Origin: Trichoplusia ni
Lineage: Eukaryota > Arthropoda > Insecta > Lepidoptera > Noctuidae
Direction: 5' to 3'
DNA: 64,000 nt
NCBI RefSeq assembly: GCF_003590095.1
Contig: NC_039501.1
Span: 3,193,673-3,257,672, forward strand
Each line of letters begins with the position of its first letter. Position 1 is the first letter of the stretch. This document shows, piece by piece, positions 10,925 through 21,800 of this stretch. Below the pieces are notes generated by a model. The model was given only the letters and a program-made list of their open reading frames with translations, was not told where the DNA came from and made no database searches. The translations under genes and the position numbers were made by a program.

Positions 10925-11165
10925 AATATTATTAAGTGTGTCCGTCCAACTGTCACCACCTCACGACTTACAATAGTCAGTTGAAATTTTCACAGTGCAT
11001 TTATTTCCGTTATGGCTATAATAATAAAAATATAATACAAAAGAATATTATGGCATAACCTCAGGGTTCGACAAAAATAAATAGTTACAATATGCCACAA
11101 TGGCGATCTTATCGTTAAGAGCAATCTTTTACAGACAACATTTGGATGGAATTTATACAGAATGC
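10925..11165 (+). repeat. TAGGGTTCCGTA-type element, internal part
   Basis: GTGTCCGTCCAACTGTCACC, TCAGTTGAAATTTTCACAGT and CATTTATTTCCGTTATGGCT with TATAATAATAAAA match the central part of the family that hosts the SINE at 9632. Ends are not defined. Confidence 0.5.
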
Positions 11166-11197
11166 GAATTTGTGCAAATAGTCCACACTGCATAGTT

Positions 11198-11553
11198 CGT
11201 GGCTAAGCTGTAACTGCATAAGTGATTCGATCATAGGTTAAGCTATGCTTGACGCGGTTGATCCGTAGATGGGTGACGATCTTTGTCATAACGTGTTCCT
11301 CCGTGTTTCGGAAGGCACGTTAAATTGTGGGTCCCGGCTGTTATTCCTACATCTTTGACAGTCGTTACAGTTAGTCAGAAGCTTGAAAAGTCTGACAGCC
11401 AGTCTAACCAAGGGGTATCGTGTTGCCCAGGTTGCAACTGGGTTGAGGAGGTCAGATAGGCAGTCGCTCCTTGTAAAACACTGGTACTTAGCTGAAACCG
11501 GTTGGACTGGTACCCGATCCCAACAAAGTTGGGAAAAGGCTAGGCCGATGATA
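11198..11553 (+). mobile_element. 5S rRNA-derived SINE (HaSE3-like), copy 2
   Basis: A full-length copy from CGTGGCTAAGCTGTAACTGC to a GATGATA tail. The 5S-like head (GATTCGATCATAGGTTAAGC, GTAGATGGGTGACG) and body blocks are collinear with copy 1. It is flanked by an 18-bp perfect target duplication, AGTCCACACTGCATAGTT, at 11180-11197 and 11554-11571. That length is typical of LINE-driven target-primed insertion and points to a recent event. Open frames on both strands inside it are by-products of the SINE. Confidence 0.93.
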
Positions 11554-12005
11554 AGTCCACACTGCATAGTTAAGTAAATAATCGTAACAAAAAGTATATA
11601 TAATGATGAAATAAAAGCATGTATTTTTATTCGGGTGAATTTTCGCCACCGTAATGTAAAAACGTTACTAGGTTACAATGCCTCAGGCAACTCTATGTAG
11701 AGCTCTCTAAAGCTTTTGACCCCATCTAAACCTTTTTAGCCCGTCTAAGAAAGTACTAAGTGCTATTCGAGTATTAGCCCAAATGTAGCGAAAAGTTTAT
11801 CGGAACAGACATCTATTCTAGTCTTTATCTTGGGATCGAGTTGGGGTTTTACAGATTCTGGTCCTTGCCGCCTCAAGATAATAATTATGTTATAAGCGAT
11901 TTAGGCCACGACCCGTTGCGCGAGACAATAGTTGCACAAGTATGTCCATAAACTCAGGTATAACCTACATCCCTTTGCTCTCATAGCCCATCATTGTCAT
12001 CATCA

Positions 12006-12372
12006 TCAGCCTTTAGTAGTCCACTGCTGGACATAGGCCTCCCCCAATGTGCGCCATAGCGCCCTGTCTTCGGCTTGCCGCATCCAGCATCCGCCTGCAG
12101 TCTTTCGCAAGTCGTCATCCCACCTGGCCAATGGGTGTCCGACGCTACGTTTGCCGAGTCGCGGTTTCCACTCAAGAACTCGTTCACTCCATCGGTTATC
12201 GGTTCTCCGTCAGATATGGCCAGCCCACTGCCACCTTAGCTTGCTAATTCTAAGAGCTATGTCGATAACTTTAGTTCTCTGTCGGATGTATTCGTTACGA
12301 ATCCTATCCTTCAGAGAAACTCCGAGCATATCTCTTTCATTTATCAATGTCAACAGAGAGAGGTCAGGGTTC
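12006..12372 (-). pseudogene. RTE-type LINE reverse transcriptase, C-terminal fragment
   Basis: Read on the minus strand, one frame encodes NENPDLS, NERDMLGVSLKDRIRN, TKVIDIALRISKLRWQWAGH, one TGA stop where RTE proteins usually read through, then RWSERVLEWKPRLGKRSVG, HPLARWDDDLRKTAGGCWM and EDRALWRTLGEAYVQQWT before the natural stop at 12006-12008. The RWQWAGH, RWxDDL and AYVQQWT blocks are characteristic of the C-terminus of lepidopteran RTE elements. It is followed by a (GATGAT)n-type tail. The 5' part is absent, as in ordinary LINE truncation, so the copy is dead. Confidence 0.88.
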
Positions 12373-13349
12373 TCATTTTAGTGCCATCTAAAACACGGAA
12401 GCTTAGATATTTATGTCTAAAAGGTTGCGTACATTGGAATCGAACATGAACCAACTATGTACCAATATTTAGGATATGATGATTGACAGCTTATATCAAT
12501 AATACATAAATATCAGATTAAAATGATGTTGAATATTCTTCTGCTTTTTCTATGTGAACTGTTAAGAAATTAAAACGTTAATTAGTTTTTATAAAGCCGC
12601 TTTATACGAAAAATACGGCAGTGAAACCTCTTTACTCTATCTATCTAAGTTCATGATAATTCGAATCATTCTTCACAATTCTTATATATTTCAGTGATTT
12701 TGAAGTCGCATTTCAGGCATTATATAAAATAGGTGTTTATTTTCTAAAAGCGTAGGCGGTCGTGTAAGTAATGTAACAAACGGCTTTAATGTGTTTCTAA
12801 AGGTCAGGAGAATTTTCAAAGCGACGTGTTTTCCACTAGAATCACCTGTATCGAGTTTCTACTGCTGTTGCAATGTTTTCTCCTTTGTTAACGTAACTAC
12901 ATAGATATAAGAGATATTTTTTGCTATATACGATTCGTGGACAGACGATTTATTTTGTTTATTTTTATTTAGATAAAAATCATTGGAGTATTATTTCTGA
13001 TGGGTGTATTACGAAATATTTTTGTACTCTTGGAAAGATTATTATAAGCTTAATTTGAATGATTTTGAAAAACATGTGGACATGGGATAATTGTTCTTAT
13101 GCATTCTTAACAGGAAGATAAATACCCAGTTTGTTTGGAAAAATATTTTTGCCTTTATTTAGGTCAGCTCGCTTCAGTTTTGCTAGATTAGCTTCAACAT
13201 GGCGTATAGTCGAACTAAAATAAATCACAAAGTATACTAAGCGTACAAAGTACAAAACGACAAAATCTAACCGCGGAAAGCTCGCAATTTAGCCAAAACT
13301 CACAAACATTACAGCTTACATCAGTCCAGTCAAACATACTAAGTATAGT
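12373..13349. other. Non-coding stretch
   Basis: AT-rich sequence with no gene, RNA or clear repeat recognised. Confidence 0.55.
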
Positions 13350-13532
13350 TTAATCAAATTCCTTTGTCGACCGGTTCCGGTGTAGCTGCATGACTGTGGT
13401 GGCCCCTGGTCCTCTGTGGTCGCTCACGTAGAGCTGTGGTCGTATCACTGATGTCGCAATTTTCTGCCCAGTTTCACGTAAATTCGAGGTGCAGTCGAAT
13501 TCAATTTGTCTGTTAAAGTATTGTTCAATGAA
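13350..13532 (-). CDS. Unidentified coding-like open frame or terminal exon
   Basis: A 60-codon open frame without an ATG at its start, ending in TAA at 13350-13352. It contains QIEFDCTSNLRETGQKIAT, SVIRPQLYV and HRGPGATTVMQLHRNRS. It is clearly more GC-rich than the sequence around it and its amino-acid composition looks protein-like. On the minus strand a TACTTTAACAG just inside it could serve as a splice acceptor, which would make it a last exon. I do not recognise the family. It may be an exon of a nested minus-strand gene, an old gene fragment, or chance. Confidence 0.35.
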   Translation of the reverse strand, partial: FIEQYFNRQIEFDCTSNLRETGQKIATSVIRPQLYVSDHRGPGATTVMQLHRNRSTKEFD

Positions 13533-16500
13533 TTACTAACTATTGTTTGGCTGGTTTGTAGTTTGTTATTTGTGGCATTTTTAGAATTTCTTTTTGAATT
13601 TTTGTAGAGTCGTGCCGGCTTAGCGTCTTATTATATAACATGTGTAGATGCTTAGACGGAAATAATGTTTTATTCTATTTTGCATGGATCCTGGATTTTG
13701 CCTTATGTATCATTAAGGGTTTAATTTTTAGTATTCTTGACTAATGCTTTTCTTATATAAATGAAATAAAAGCAGTTAAAAGTTATAAATCTTAACCTTT
13801 TTTTAGCTATTGTTGTATATGTTTCGAATTATTTACATTAAAAAAATATACAAATTTTACAAAAAAAAAGCACCCAAAATAGTTTTTCTCGTTTATTCTA
13901 TTCAACTACATAAAATACCACACAAAGAACTTGATCCCCTGCAATCGAGCCTTAACTGTTTATTAAATAAAATATTAACTCTCTGGAATTTGGAAGTGTG
14001 CCCAGTGTATGACAATAGGGGCGTCGGCCCGTAAATGGGGCATTATGACCCCTACATAGATATAACGAAGTATGTAGAGCTTGTTGTCCGTCACAAGTTG
14101 ATTGGATGTATTTTATACTGCCTAGTATGTAGGTGAATATCATAAGCAAATTCGTTAGTGCCTGGTACCAATTACGGTAGTTTTTTTATTCAATTTTAAG
14201 TATAGAGGTTAGAATAAGAGTACTATAAGTACTGGGCACTAGTAGAACTACCCAGTAAACAGCATAGATCTAGAATTACTAACTATTGTTTAAAAATTGA
14301 ATTGAACTTTGAATTTCATTTCAATTCATCATATTTTTATTTGTCTCTCCTTTTAGATTGCTTTTGTAACTTTTTCCATAAGCAAATAAAAATATTAACA
14401 TATACCAATTGTTGAATAGTATATACTAAAACTCAGGCAAGATATTTCAATTGCACACATATTAAAAATAGAGTCTTTGACCCACAAGCCTATTACTACA
14501 AGCTCTCCAATAAAACTGTGTCAACACAAATCGACATCTTCCTCCAACCCCTTTTGAAACCAAGAACCCAAGTTAATCTTCAAAAAGCCACAACTCTTAC
14601 TAGGACATGTAGAGTATGTTCTTCGACTCAGTTCGTTACTGCTTCGCAAGTCTGGAGGGCTCTCGACGCAAGTGTCTGCTCGCTTTGTCAGCTCTACGCG
14701 AGAGCTGCGCCGATAGACACTCAACACTTGACACTAGAATAAATAGTGCTGTGGCGTGTCAGCTGTTTTTGTTGTTGGCAATTTGAATTGATTAGTGGTG
14801 TTGTGTTTGAAAGGGTTTTTTTATTCAATTAACGATTGAATTTAAATTAGAACATTATGCGGTTTATAAATTTGAGATTTTGGGATTACAGGAATGGGTT
14901 GTCATTCTTGGGTTTTATTATAAATACTATTTATGTTTTAATGTCAAAATGTTGTCGTTTTATAGAGAGCTCAAGAGTTTATTTACACTTATCATAGGCA
15001 CCGATTGACATATACGTATTTTTTGAAAATTGACAAAATTATTGTTTTTTTCACTCAAATGCCCAATTAGGCTTTAGTCATTCTGAGAAGTCGTTTAAAG
15101 TCATTTCTCACATACATGCAAAAACATTCTCCATTTTTATTCACACATACCACCTAAAACACTAAAACGATAAACATTCACACGAACAATCCTACAAATT
15201 GCGAACTAAAAATTCTTGAACCCACAAGAATTTGACATTCTACAATGTAGTATTGCTATGACGTCATTTCCTTAAAGTGAAACCTTTGTGCACATCACAA
15301 AGTGGTTTCAGCAAAATTTACCTTGCCTTTGTTCTGTAGGCCACGATGTTGTGTTGGTATTATTATAGAGCAAAAGGAGAGCTATATTTTGTTTGATAAG
15401 TATTTTCACGAAGGAGAATTGCGCTAGTTTTGCTTACTTTACGTGTAAAATAATCAAGATATTTTTTTGCATGATGATAATTATGATAATATGAATTAGT
15501 CATTTAAATTTAATTGAAAAGATCAATATTGACTACCGCTGATCGGCAAAGGGCTGTGGACTAAGTTTCTTTAAGGTTTGCTTACATAAAATAAAACTAT
15601 TTTATTTGGGCTCTATGCATATAAGGCTATGACGAAACGTGATACGAAAATTATAAAACGAGACCAAATAGAAACATGTAAATAAATGATACTGATTTAT
15701 TTATCGTAAATAATATTTTAATATTATAAAGAGAACTAGTACAAGCTATAAAATAACAACAAATTAAAAGGTTTAAGATCAAAAGGGTCCTTTGGTAAAC
15801 GATACCCTTGAAACACAATCCCTCGGCACTCAAGCAATTCAAATAAAACATTCCAAAAAAATAAACAACATTAAAAACACGAACCGGGTAAAAAATGTTA
15901 CCATACCCAAAAATATTAAATGGTCCCTTTTTTGTGGGTAAAAAGATTTATTTTAATGGCTGTTATTCAGCTGTGATTCTGAGAAATCTATAAAAAGTTA
16001 TGGCAACATTTCAAAGGTTGTCGCCAGATGTGTCGTGTCATTTCTTTAAGATTATGGGCATTTGAAAAACACAAAAGGGTTTCATGTTTTTAGAATGCAA
16101 CTTAAAACAAAAATGAGTCTAGGAATTTTGGAATGAGGGAATATAAGCTCTTGATTAGACTTGAAAATTTACCTAATTTGAATGATAATATAGAACTTAC
16201 GTATTCTAAAGTCATTTATTCAAATGAGGCTACTTACTAGCACTTTGACATAGATATAACCTTGATTGTCTACCTATCACTGCTTAGTTAGTGCCTTGCC
16301 TGTGGAGTAGGAACGGGGCGCTACAAAGTCCACAGCAGTACACTGTTTTTCAGCAAAAAAAAAAAATAGTAATGTATGATTTTTCCACGTTTTTCTACAC
16401 TCACTTTTCTTGTTTGTTTGTTTGCCGTTCTGATTGGATTTTTGTAAGTCAATTTTGAGCTACTTCCGATAAGCTAGCAGGCTGAAAGTTTCATGGTAGC

Positions 16501-17039
16501 TTCAAACCCGATGACATTGCAATTTACACCTAGAAAACGGCTGGACCAATTGAACGGCAGGATAATGAATGGAGCATTTAAAAGCGTGGGTTTTTACTAC
16601 ACTAATTGTACAAAATAAGCTCTGGTTTAGACTATTTGACTTTGTGTGAAATATCTTATTATGGTATGCTTATAATATGTCTCTTTGCAAGTTCCACACA
16701 AACATCCAAGTCACATGCACAAAGACACCCAGACTCAGAACAAGCATCAACATCAACCCGACATAGCTTAGAGTAATTCATATTACAATAAATGACAAAA
16801 CACCAGTAAACATACACATAACACGTCTAATAAAACGCCTTCATTAGAACGTTAATCATCCTATGATTACCTCCACAGTAATTAGTTTCGGATCAAATAA
16901 TGATATTTTATGAGATTTCTCGCCGAAAACCGAGATGAACGCATGAACGATATTAATAATCTTGTTTGTTTTGTTATACGTTAGTAACAATGTAAGAAGA
17001 ATTTCTCTAATCTTTGCTTGTACTATGAGCAGTTATAGA
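13533..17039. other. Non-coding block
   Basis: No gene recognised. It includes a GC-richer patch at 14590-14750 containing small inverted repeats (AGCTCT-ACGCG-AGAGCT), and an old repeat-like piece near 16420-16620 (CTAGAAAACGGCTGGACCAA). The frames at 14518-14742 and 14521-14727 lie over the same patch on opposite strands and neither has family features. Confidence 0.55.
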
Positions 17040-17051
17040 TGACTAGCTATT

Positions 17052-17164
17052 ATTAAATGATGTAACGGTTTACTCACGCGTATTTATCGGGGTAGCCCGA
17101 CTAGTTTCGGACCCAACCGGAGTCCTTAATCATGAGCAGACGCGGCGGGATCGCGAGTCGAACT
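17052..17164 (-). mobile_element. 5'-truncated snap-back family insertion, 12-bp target duplication
   Basis: Same family as 8521-8644, in the opposite orientation. It starts ATTAAATGATGTAACGG on the + strand and continues CGCGTATTTATCGGGGTAGC, GTTTCGGACCCAACCGGAGT and GCGGCGGGATCGCGAG. It is flanked by TGACTAGCTATT at 17040-17051 and 17165-17176, which overlaps the start of the older repeat at 17165. The copy is 113 bp. Confidence 0.8.
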
Positions 17165-17378
17165 TGACTAGCTATTGCCCACGGGGTCGCCCGCTACATA
17201 TCGAAAATAAACCCACGAGAACATGGAATCGTGATAAAATTCCTGTGTTAATCCTGGTTATAAACTATCTGTATACCAAGGTTCGTCTAAATCCGTTCAG
17301 TGGCTTCCGCGAAAAAGAGGAACAATCATCCATACATACAAACTTTCGCGTTTTTGATATTAGTAGGATGGTATTGTG
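17165..17378 (-). mobile_element. CTAGCTATTGCCC SINE-like repeat, minus strand
   Basis: CTAGCTATTGCCCACGGGGT leads through GAACATGGAATCGTGATAAA, GTTATAAACTATCTGTATAC and CCATACATACAAACTTTCGC to GATATTAGTAGGAT. This is the reverse of a common lepidopteran repeat that ends GCGGGCAATAGCTAGT. The frame at 17164-17379 is part of this repeat, not a gene. Confidence 0.7.
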
Positions 17379-17853
17379 AAAGAGGGACGGCCCTATAGTT
17401 GATCATCGAAACCTAGTTATGTTGATTTATCCACGTTATGATTCTTGCGATCTCCCGTCTTTATATCTTTAGTACCATGAATTTTACTTGTCTACCAAAT
17501 GTTTTCTGCTGGATTATTTTTAGTTGCTTTTTCAGACAAATCCAGGCCAATAGACAATATACAACGAAGATCTATTTCTCGAAGCACGACTTAGAAAATA
17601 TAAATCAGGACACATAATTAACACGTACCTTAATAATTGTTATTGTAACACTCGATACGAGAATAGAAATATATGAAAACAATCAGTGGGTAGCGTGTAG
17701 GCGACTCATTATATAAGGAGGGGGGTGAGGGGGTTATTTACTGGGAACTTTTATTCCTATTATTGGGAATCCGTAGGCTTTGAGTTTCTTGTTTGTTTAC
17801 TTTATGGGAATGTGTAGGACAGAGTTTTGTGGTACCAGTAATAATATCTGATA

Positions 17854-18077
17854 TAGCTGTTGCCCGCGACTTCGTCCACGTGGTTAGAATTTTTCCCGTT
17901 TTTTCCACATTTTCCATTGTATCTCCGCTCCTTTTAGTCGCAGCGTGATGTTATATACCCTATAGCCTTCCGTGATAAATGGTCTATTCAACAAAAAAAG
18001 ATTTTTTCAAATCGAACCAGTAGTTCCTGAGATTAGCGCGTTCAAACAAACAAACTCTTCAGCTTTATATATTAGTA
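17854..18077 (-). mobile_element. TTGCCCGCGACTTCGTCC repeat family, copy 2
   Basis: TAGCTGTTGCCCGCGACTTC, CACATTTTCCATTGTATCTC, TCCTGAGATTAGCGCGTTCA and TCTTCAGCTTTATATATTAG are collinear with the copies at 8146, 51220 and 54188. Non-coding. Confidence 0.8.
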
Positions 18078-18217
18078 AGTATAGAGTATAGATTATTAAA
18101 AAAAATATGAGCAATTTGGGAATTTTGGGAAAAATAAAAACCATAAATATACGATGTTGAAAGATTTTTTGTATATTGAAATTATTTAAGCAACACCTAA
18201 TCAATCTATTAGCAATG

Positions 18218-18422
18218 TATCATCATCCTTGCCTTTTCCCAACTATGTTAGGGTCGGCTTCCAGTCACACTGGATTGAGCTAAGTACTAGTGTTTTACAA
18301 GGAGCGACTGCCTATCTGACCTCCTCAACCCAGTTACCTGGGCAACAAGATACCCTCTAGACTGGTTCCAGCTTCTGTATGTGCCTTACGTGCCTTCCGA
18401 AACACGTAGGCTTCCAATCTCC
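18218..18422 (-). mobile_element. SINE of the HaSE family, minus strand, head missing
   Basis: It is the reverse complement of the body and tail of the 5S-SINEs: ATCATCATCC tail, TTTTCCCAACTATGTTAGGG, GTGTTTTACAAGGAGCGACT, TGACCTCCTCAACCCAGTTA and CGTGCCTTCCGAAACACG. The 5S-like head is absent, so it is either 5'-truncated or a member of the related tRNA-headed family. It has perfect 8-bp target duplications TAGCAATG at 18210-18217 and 18423-18430. Confidence 0.85.
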
Positions 18423-18430
18423 TAGCAATG

Positions 18431-19950
18431 ATGATGCAATTTTATTGTCATGAAATCGATCTAAGTTTCAATAACAAAAACAATGATAAAAACAATTTGA
18501 TTCTACACCCGGTAATTTACAACAACGTCCAACGCATCCGGAACCACGTATAAATTATGTAGGCGTAACGCCGCCATTTTGTTTACTTGTCAAGTCCGCC
18601 ATTTTAACGTGAAGAAATGAACGCCAGCAAGCGTGTAATTCCGACGCAACGAAATACGGTTAACGAATAAGTAATATAGTAATGAGTGGAATATTCATGA
18701 TTTCTTTTGAAAATATTATGTGGGAATTTTCAGTGAGTATTCTTGTAAGAAAATTTTCGTTTCATGTTGTTTAAAATAATGTTCAAGGGAGCATATACTG
18801 AGGCAGGACTCTTCCAGCTATGGACTGCATTGATCTGATATTATTAATTAAAAATTTAAGTTTTGTAAAGCTTTGGAAGTTACGATGCCGTTCTTTGACT
18901 GCGTGGTGACTTGAAGGAAAGAAACTGAATGTGAAAAGACAATGCTATTGAGTTACTGTTAAAGATACATACTATGGCGACACATATTTCAGCAATAATA
19001 AAAACAAATGTTTGATTAGAAAAAAATACAGTTAATTTATCCGCAAATAATTTGCAGATCATATGCACTTAGAGTCATTACTGTAATATTTAAAAAGTGC
19101 CTGAAAATGGTATTGAAATAAAAAAATATCATTTTTAAAATTAAAACCTCATTAAAGTTATATAGCTCAAAATTTAACATAGCAAAAACGTTGACTTGAA
19201 TCTTTTTTGAACCAAGTTGTGAACTCCCTGTATAATGTATAGTGCATGCAAATGATTTACGAAGTTCCGAGTCCCGTTTCCTCCGATGCCTTACTTGCCA
19301 TTGTTTATTTATACTTGCTTTCGGCAAGGTCTTGCCTCTACCTTCCTCGTTCATAAATAATTTAAATGAAGAAAATACTGCAGAAGTAGGTTTAAGTTTT
19401 CATCAATTTTGTGTACTGTTTGTATAGTTAGATGTAGCGAAATGTAATGAGGTTTTATTGTTAGTCAATTTCAGGCATGTTTGTGTCATGTTTTTTGCTA
19501 TTTTATTAGGACATAATATAATTTATTAAAGGATTTAAGATATATTTAGGTAATGAGCAAAGTGTTGACCCAAATTATTTATCTGCTTTGAAATTTTCTT
19601 CTCATAGTGCCATCTCCCCCCCCCCCTCTTTTGTACCAATCACGTAGATTTAGCAGCCAAGACATTCAATATGCAAAAAATAAAAAAAACTATAGTAGTT
19701 TCATAAATCAGTAAAAGTAGTTACTTTACGGACCAAAACTCCCAAAAATAATGTTGCCAGTACAAAAAATATATTCAGCATGTAAAACCTCGGTCCAAAC
19801 TTATAAGCAATAAATTAGGCGTGTTCAACATCATGGTATGCGTGTAAACACCATAACGGGTGGTAAGGGAGGTTTTACCTAAACTGTTTTACATGGAGAG
19901 ATAATTATGGTTTTATTATACACGGTTTTTTCAGTAAAGATTGGAAAGGA
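18431..19950. other. Non-coding block
   Basis: No gene recognised. The frame at 19037-19354 (-) has no family features and no splice context. An 11-base poly-C run sits at 19616-19626. Confidence 0.55.
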
Positions 19951-20226
19951 AGACCATCTTTGTCATAGCGAGTTCCTCCGTGTTACGGAAGGCACGTTAA
20001 ATTGTGGGTCCTGGCTGTTATTCCTATATCTTTGACAGTCGTTACAGTCAGAAGCTTGAAAAGTCTGACAGCCAGTCTAACCAAGGGGTACGTCTTGTCC
20101 AGGTAACTGTGTTGAGGAGGTCAGATAGGCAGTCGCTCCTTGTAAAACACTGGTACTTAGCTGAAACCGGTTGGACTGGTAGCCGACCCCAACATAGTTG
20201 GGAAAAGGCTAGGCCGATGATGATGA
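19951..20226 (+). mobile_element. 5S rRNA-derived SINE, 5'-truncated copy 3
   Basis: It begins inside the 5S-like head (AGACCATCTTTGTCATAGCG) and continues collinearly with copies 1 and 2 to AAAGGCTAGGCCGATGATGA. About 85 bp of the head is missing, so the internal promoter is lost. No clear target duplication. The frame at 20004-20231 is the SINE body. Confidence 0.88.
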
Positions 20227-20870
20227 ATTAAGTAATACTGTTCTTTTGAACGCTATTTGAAAAGTCTCTTTAAAAGTTGGATGAGCTGTTGTTTTTTTTT
20301 TATAATATTGTATTTCTATTAGATGTCTATACTCATCCTTTAGGTATCTAGAAAGTAAAGACTATTGTATAACACAAAAGTGAACAACAGACAACAATGA
20401 ACAGTGAATTAATTTTTTACCTTACGCCTATGTGAATGTAGCGAAATGGCCAAGCTACATATTTTGAATAAGGTGTAGATTTTTGAAGTTAGGCTTTGTA
20501 GAGTTAGGGCGTGTAGTGTTAGAACGCTTGGCTCTACGTGGGATCTGATAACTTTTTGACAGTGCGTGTCATATGGGCTCTTCTTAGCAACATTTCACAT
20601 GAAAATTTTTATGGTGGGTTTTTTTCTCTTTAAAAAAGAAATCTGTAATTCAGAGGATTTTCTCGGAAAAACACTTCCAATACATTCTCAGCTGTTTTCA
20701 GGATTAAGAATCAATTGTAAATCTGTATAAGAGCCCATTTGCTGCAAAGCACGTATTTAAGTGCGTACTCAAGAGCCACAAGGCGCCATTATCAGAATGA
20801 AAATAAGGTACAATTGCAAAGAGATGTTATAAGTACATTTCAAACAGGAATTTTTCGTATTATAGAAAAA
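20227..20870. other. Non-coding stretch
   Basis: AT-rich with T-runs. A 10-base inverted pair ATGGGCTCTT/AAGAGCCCAT (20573-20582 and 20729-20738) was noted, but no target duplication supports an element. Confidence 0.5.
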
Positions 20871-20874
20871 TGTA

Positions 20875-21075
20875 CCTGTGTTACGCGAAAAAATGTTTTG
20901 TGGTTTAGTTATAAGGATCAAAATTGTGTGTCGATGATCGGGAAAATGTTACAGTGCGGTTTTTTTGGGAAATTCCAGTGGTACGTGAAAAAGTGTTCTG
21001 TGGTGTTAGGATAAAGACCAAAATTGTATGTCGATGATCGGAAAATTGTTACGGTGCGGTTTTTTGGAAAAATCG
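20875..21075 (+). repeat. Two-unit tandem repeat, about 100-bp period
   Basis: TCGATGATCGG at 20931 recurs at 21031. The units share AAAATTGTGTGTCGATGATC versus AAAATTGTATGTCGATGATC and ACAGTGCGGTTTTTT versus ACGGTGCGGTTTTTT, with GTTACGCGAAAAAATGTT versus GGTACGTGAAAAAGTGTT before them. Divergence is moderate, so the duplication is not recent. Frames at 20739-21014 and 20918-21103 run over the repeat and are probably not genes. Confidence 0.8.
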
Positions 21076-21100
21076 TAACGTATCTACATCGACTGCGATT

Positions 21101-21602
21101 CAAGATATATTTTTTACATTCAAAGGCATCGCATTTTTTGTTAACTCCTTTATTTTATATTGTACGTCAGGTGTAAGGAATCGTAATATTCCGTCCTGCT
21201 TCCACAATAAAAATAAACTTAACTTTTTCGTGCCTATGCAATTGTATAAAAAGAAAACAATGTACCATTCTTTTTATTTAAGAAGATATCACTAATATAA
21301 CACTAAAAACTACAATAGGAAACCTCTTTTATTCTGTTCATCTCATTGTTGAACAAATCATATTCTATTCTATCCGACAGCAAATAAAAATAAAGATAAC
21401 GTTACAAAAGTGTTAAAACTAAACATCTGAAATGTCACAAAAAGGCTGAAACCCTAACATTTAACAGTTAAGGCCATCAGCTTTACTGCCTCCACGGTAA
21501 AACGGTCTAGTTTATATCCTTACAAGAATACCAAGCTTAGCATTATAAAAACTGGTTAAGGCTGTTTTGTGATGACACGAAATTGTTGGTTGTGGACTTT
21601 AT
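21101..21602. other. Non-coding stretch
   Basis: AT-rich with no recognised feature. Confidence 0.5.
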
Positions 21603-21800
21603 GTGACTTTGGGAGTACACCACTGCTGTACACAGGCATTTCTCTGCTTGGGGAAGGTACAAGCATGGATCGAATCAGTTTCCAATATTTGAAATCAAGG
21701 CTTCCTCACGACGACTTCACCTATCGTCAGGTGTCTTATAACAATTGATAAAGTGCAGATGATGTACTTAAAGCTATAACAACAAATACTAAAAAATAAT
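21603..21800 (+). repeat. Old lepidopteran repeat fragments
   Basis: CACCACTGCTGTACACAGGC, CAATATTTGAAATCAAGGCT and TTCCTCACGACGACTTCACC match the layout of the better copy at 33836. AAGCTATAACAACAAATACT at 21763 is the internal signature of the TAGGGTTCCGTA family. Confidence 0.55.

Noticed and set aside
11286..11577. Open frames on both strands (93 and 64 codons)
   Set aside because: They lie inside the 5S-derived SINE at 11198-11553. The same frames recur in other SINE copies with breaks, so they are not genes.
14518..14742. 74-codon frame in a GC-richer patch
   Set aside because: It overlaps a similar frame on the opposite strand, has no domain, no splice context, and the patch contains small inverted repeats instead.
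20573..20738. Inverted ATGGGCTCTT/AAGAGCCCAT as a MITE
   Set aside because: Only 10 bp match and no target duplication flanks them.
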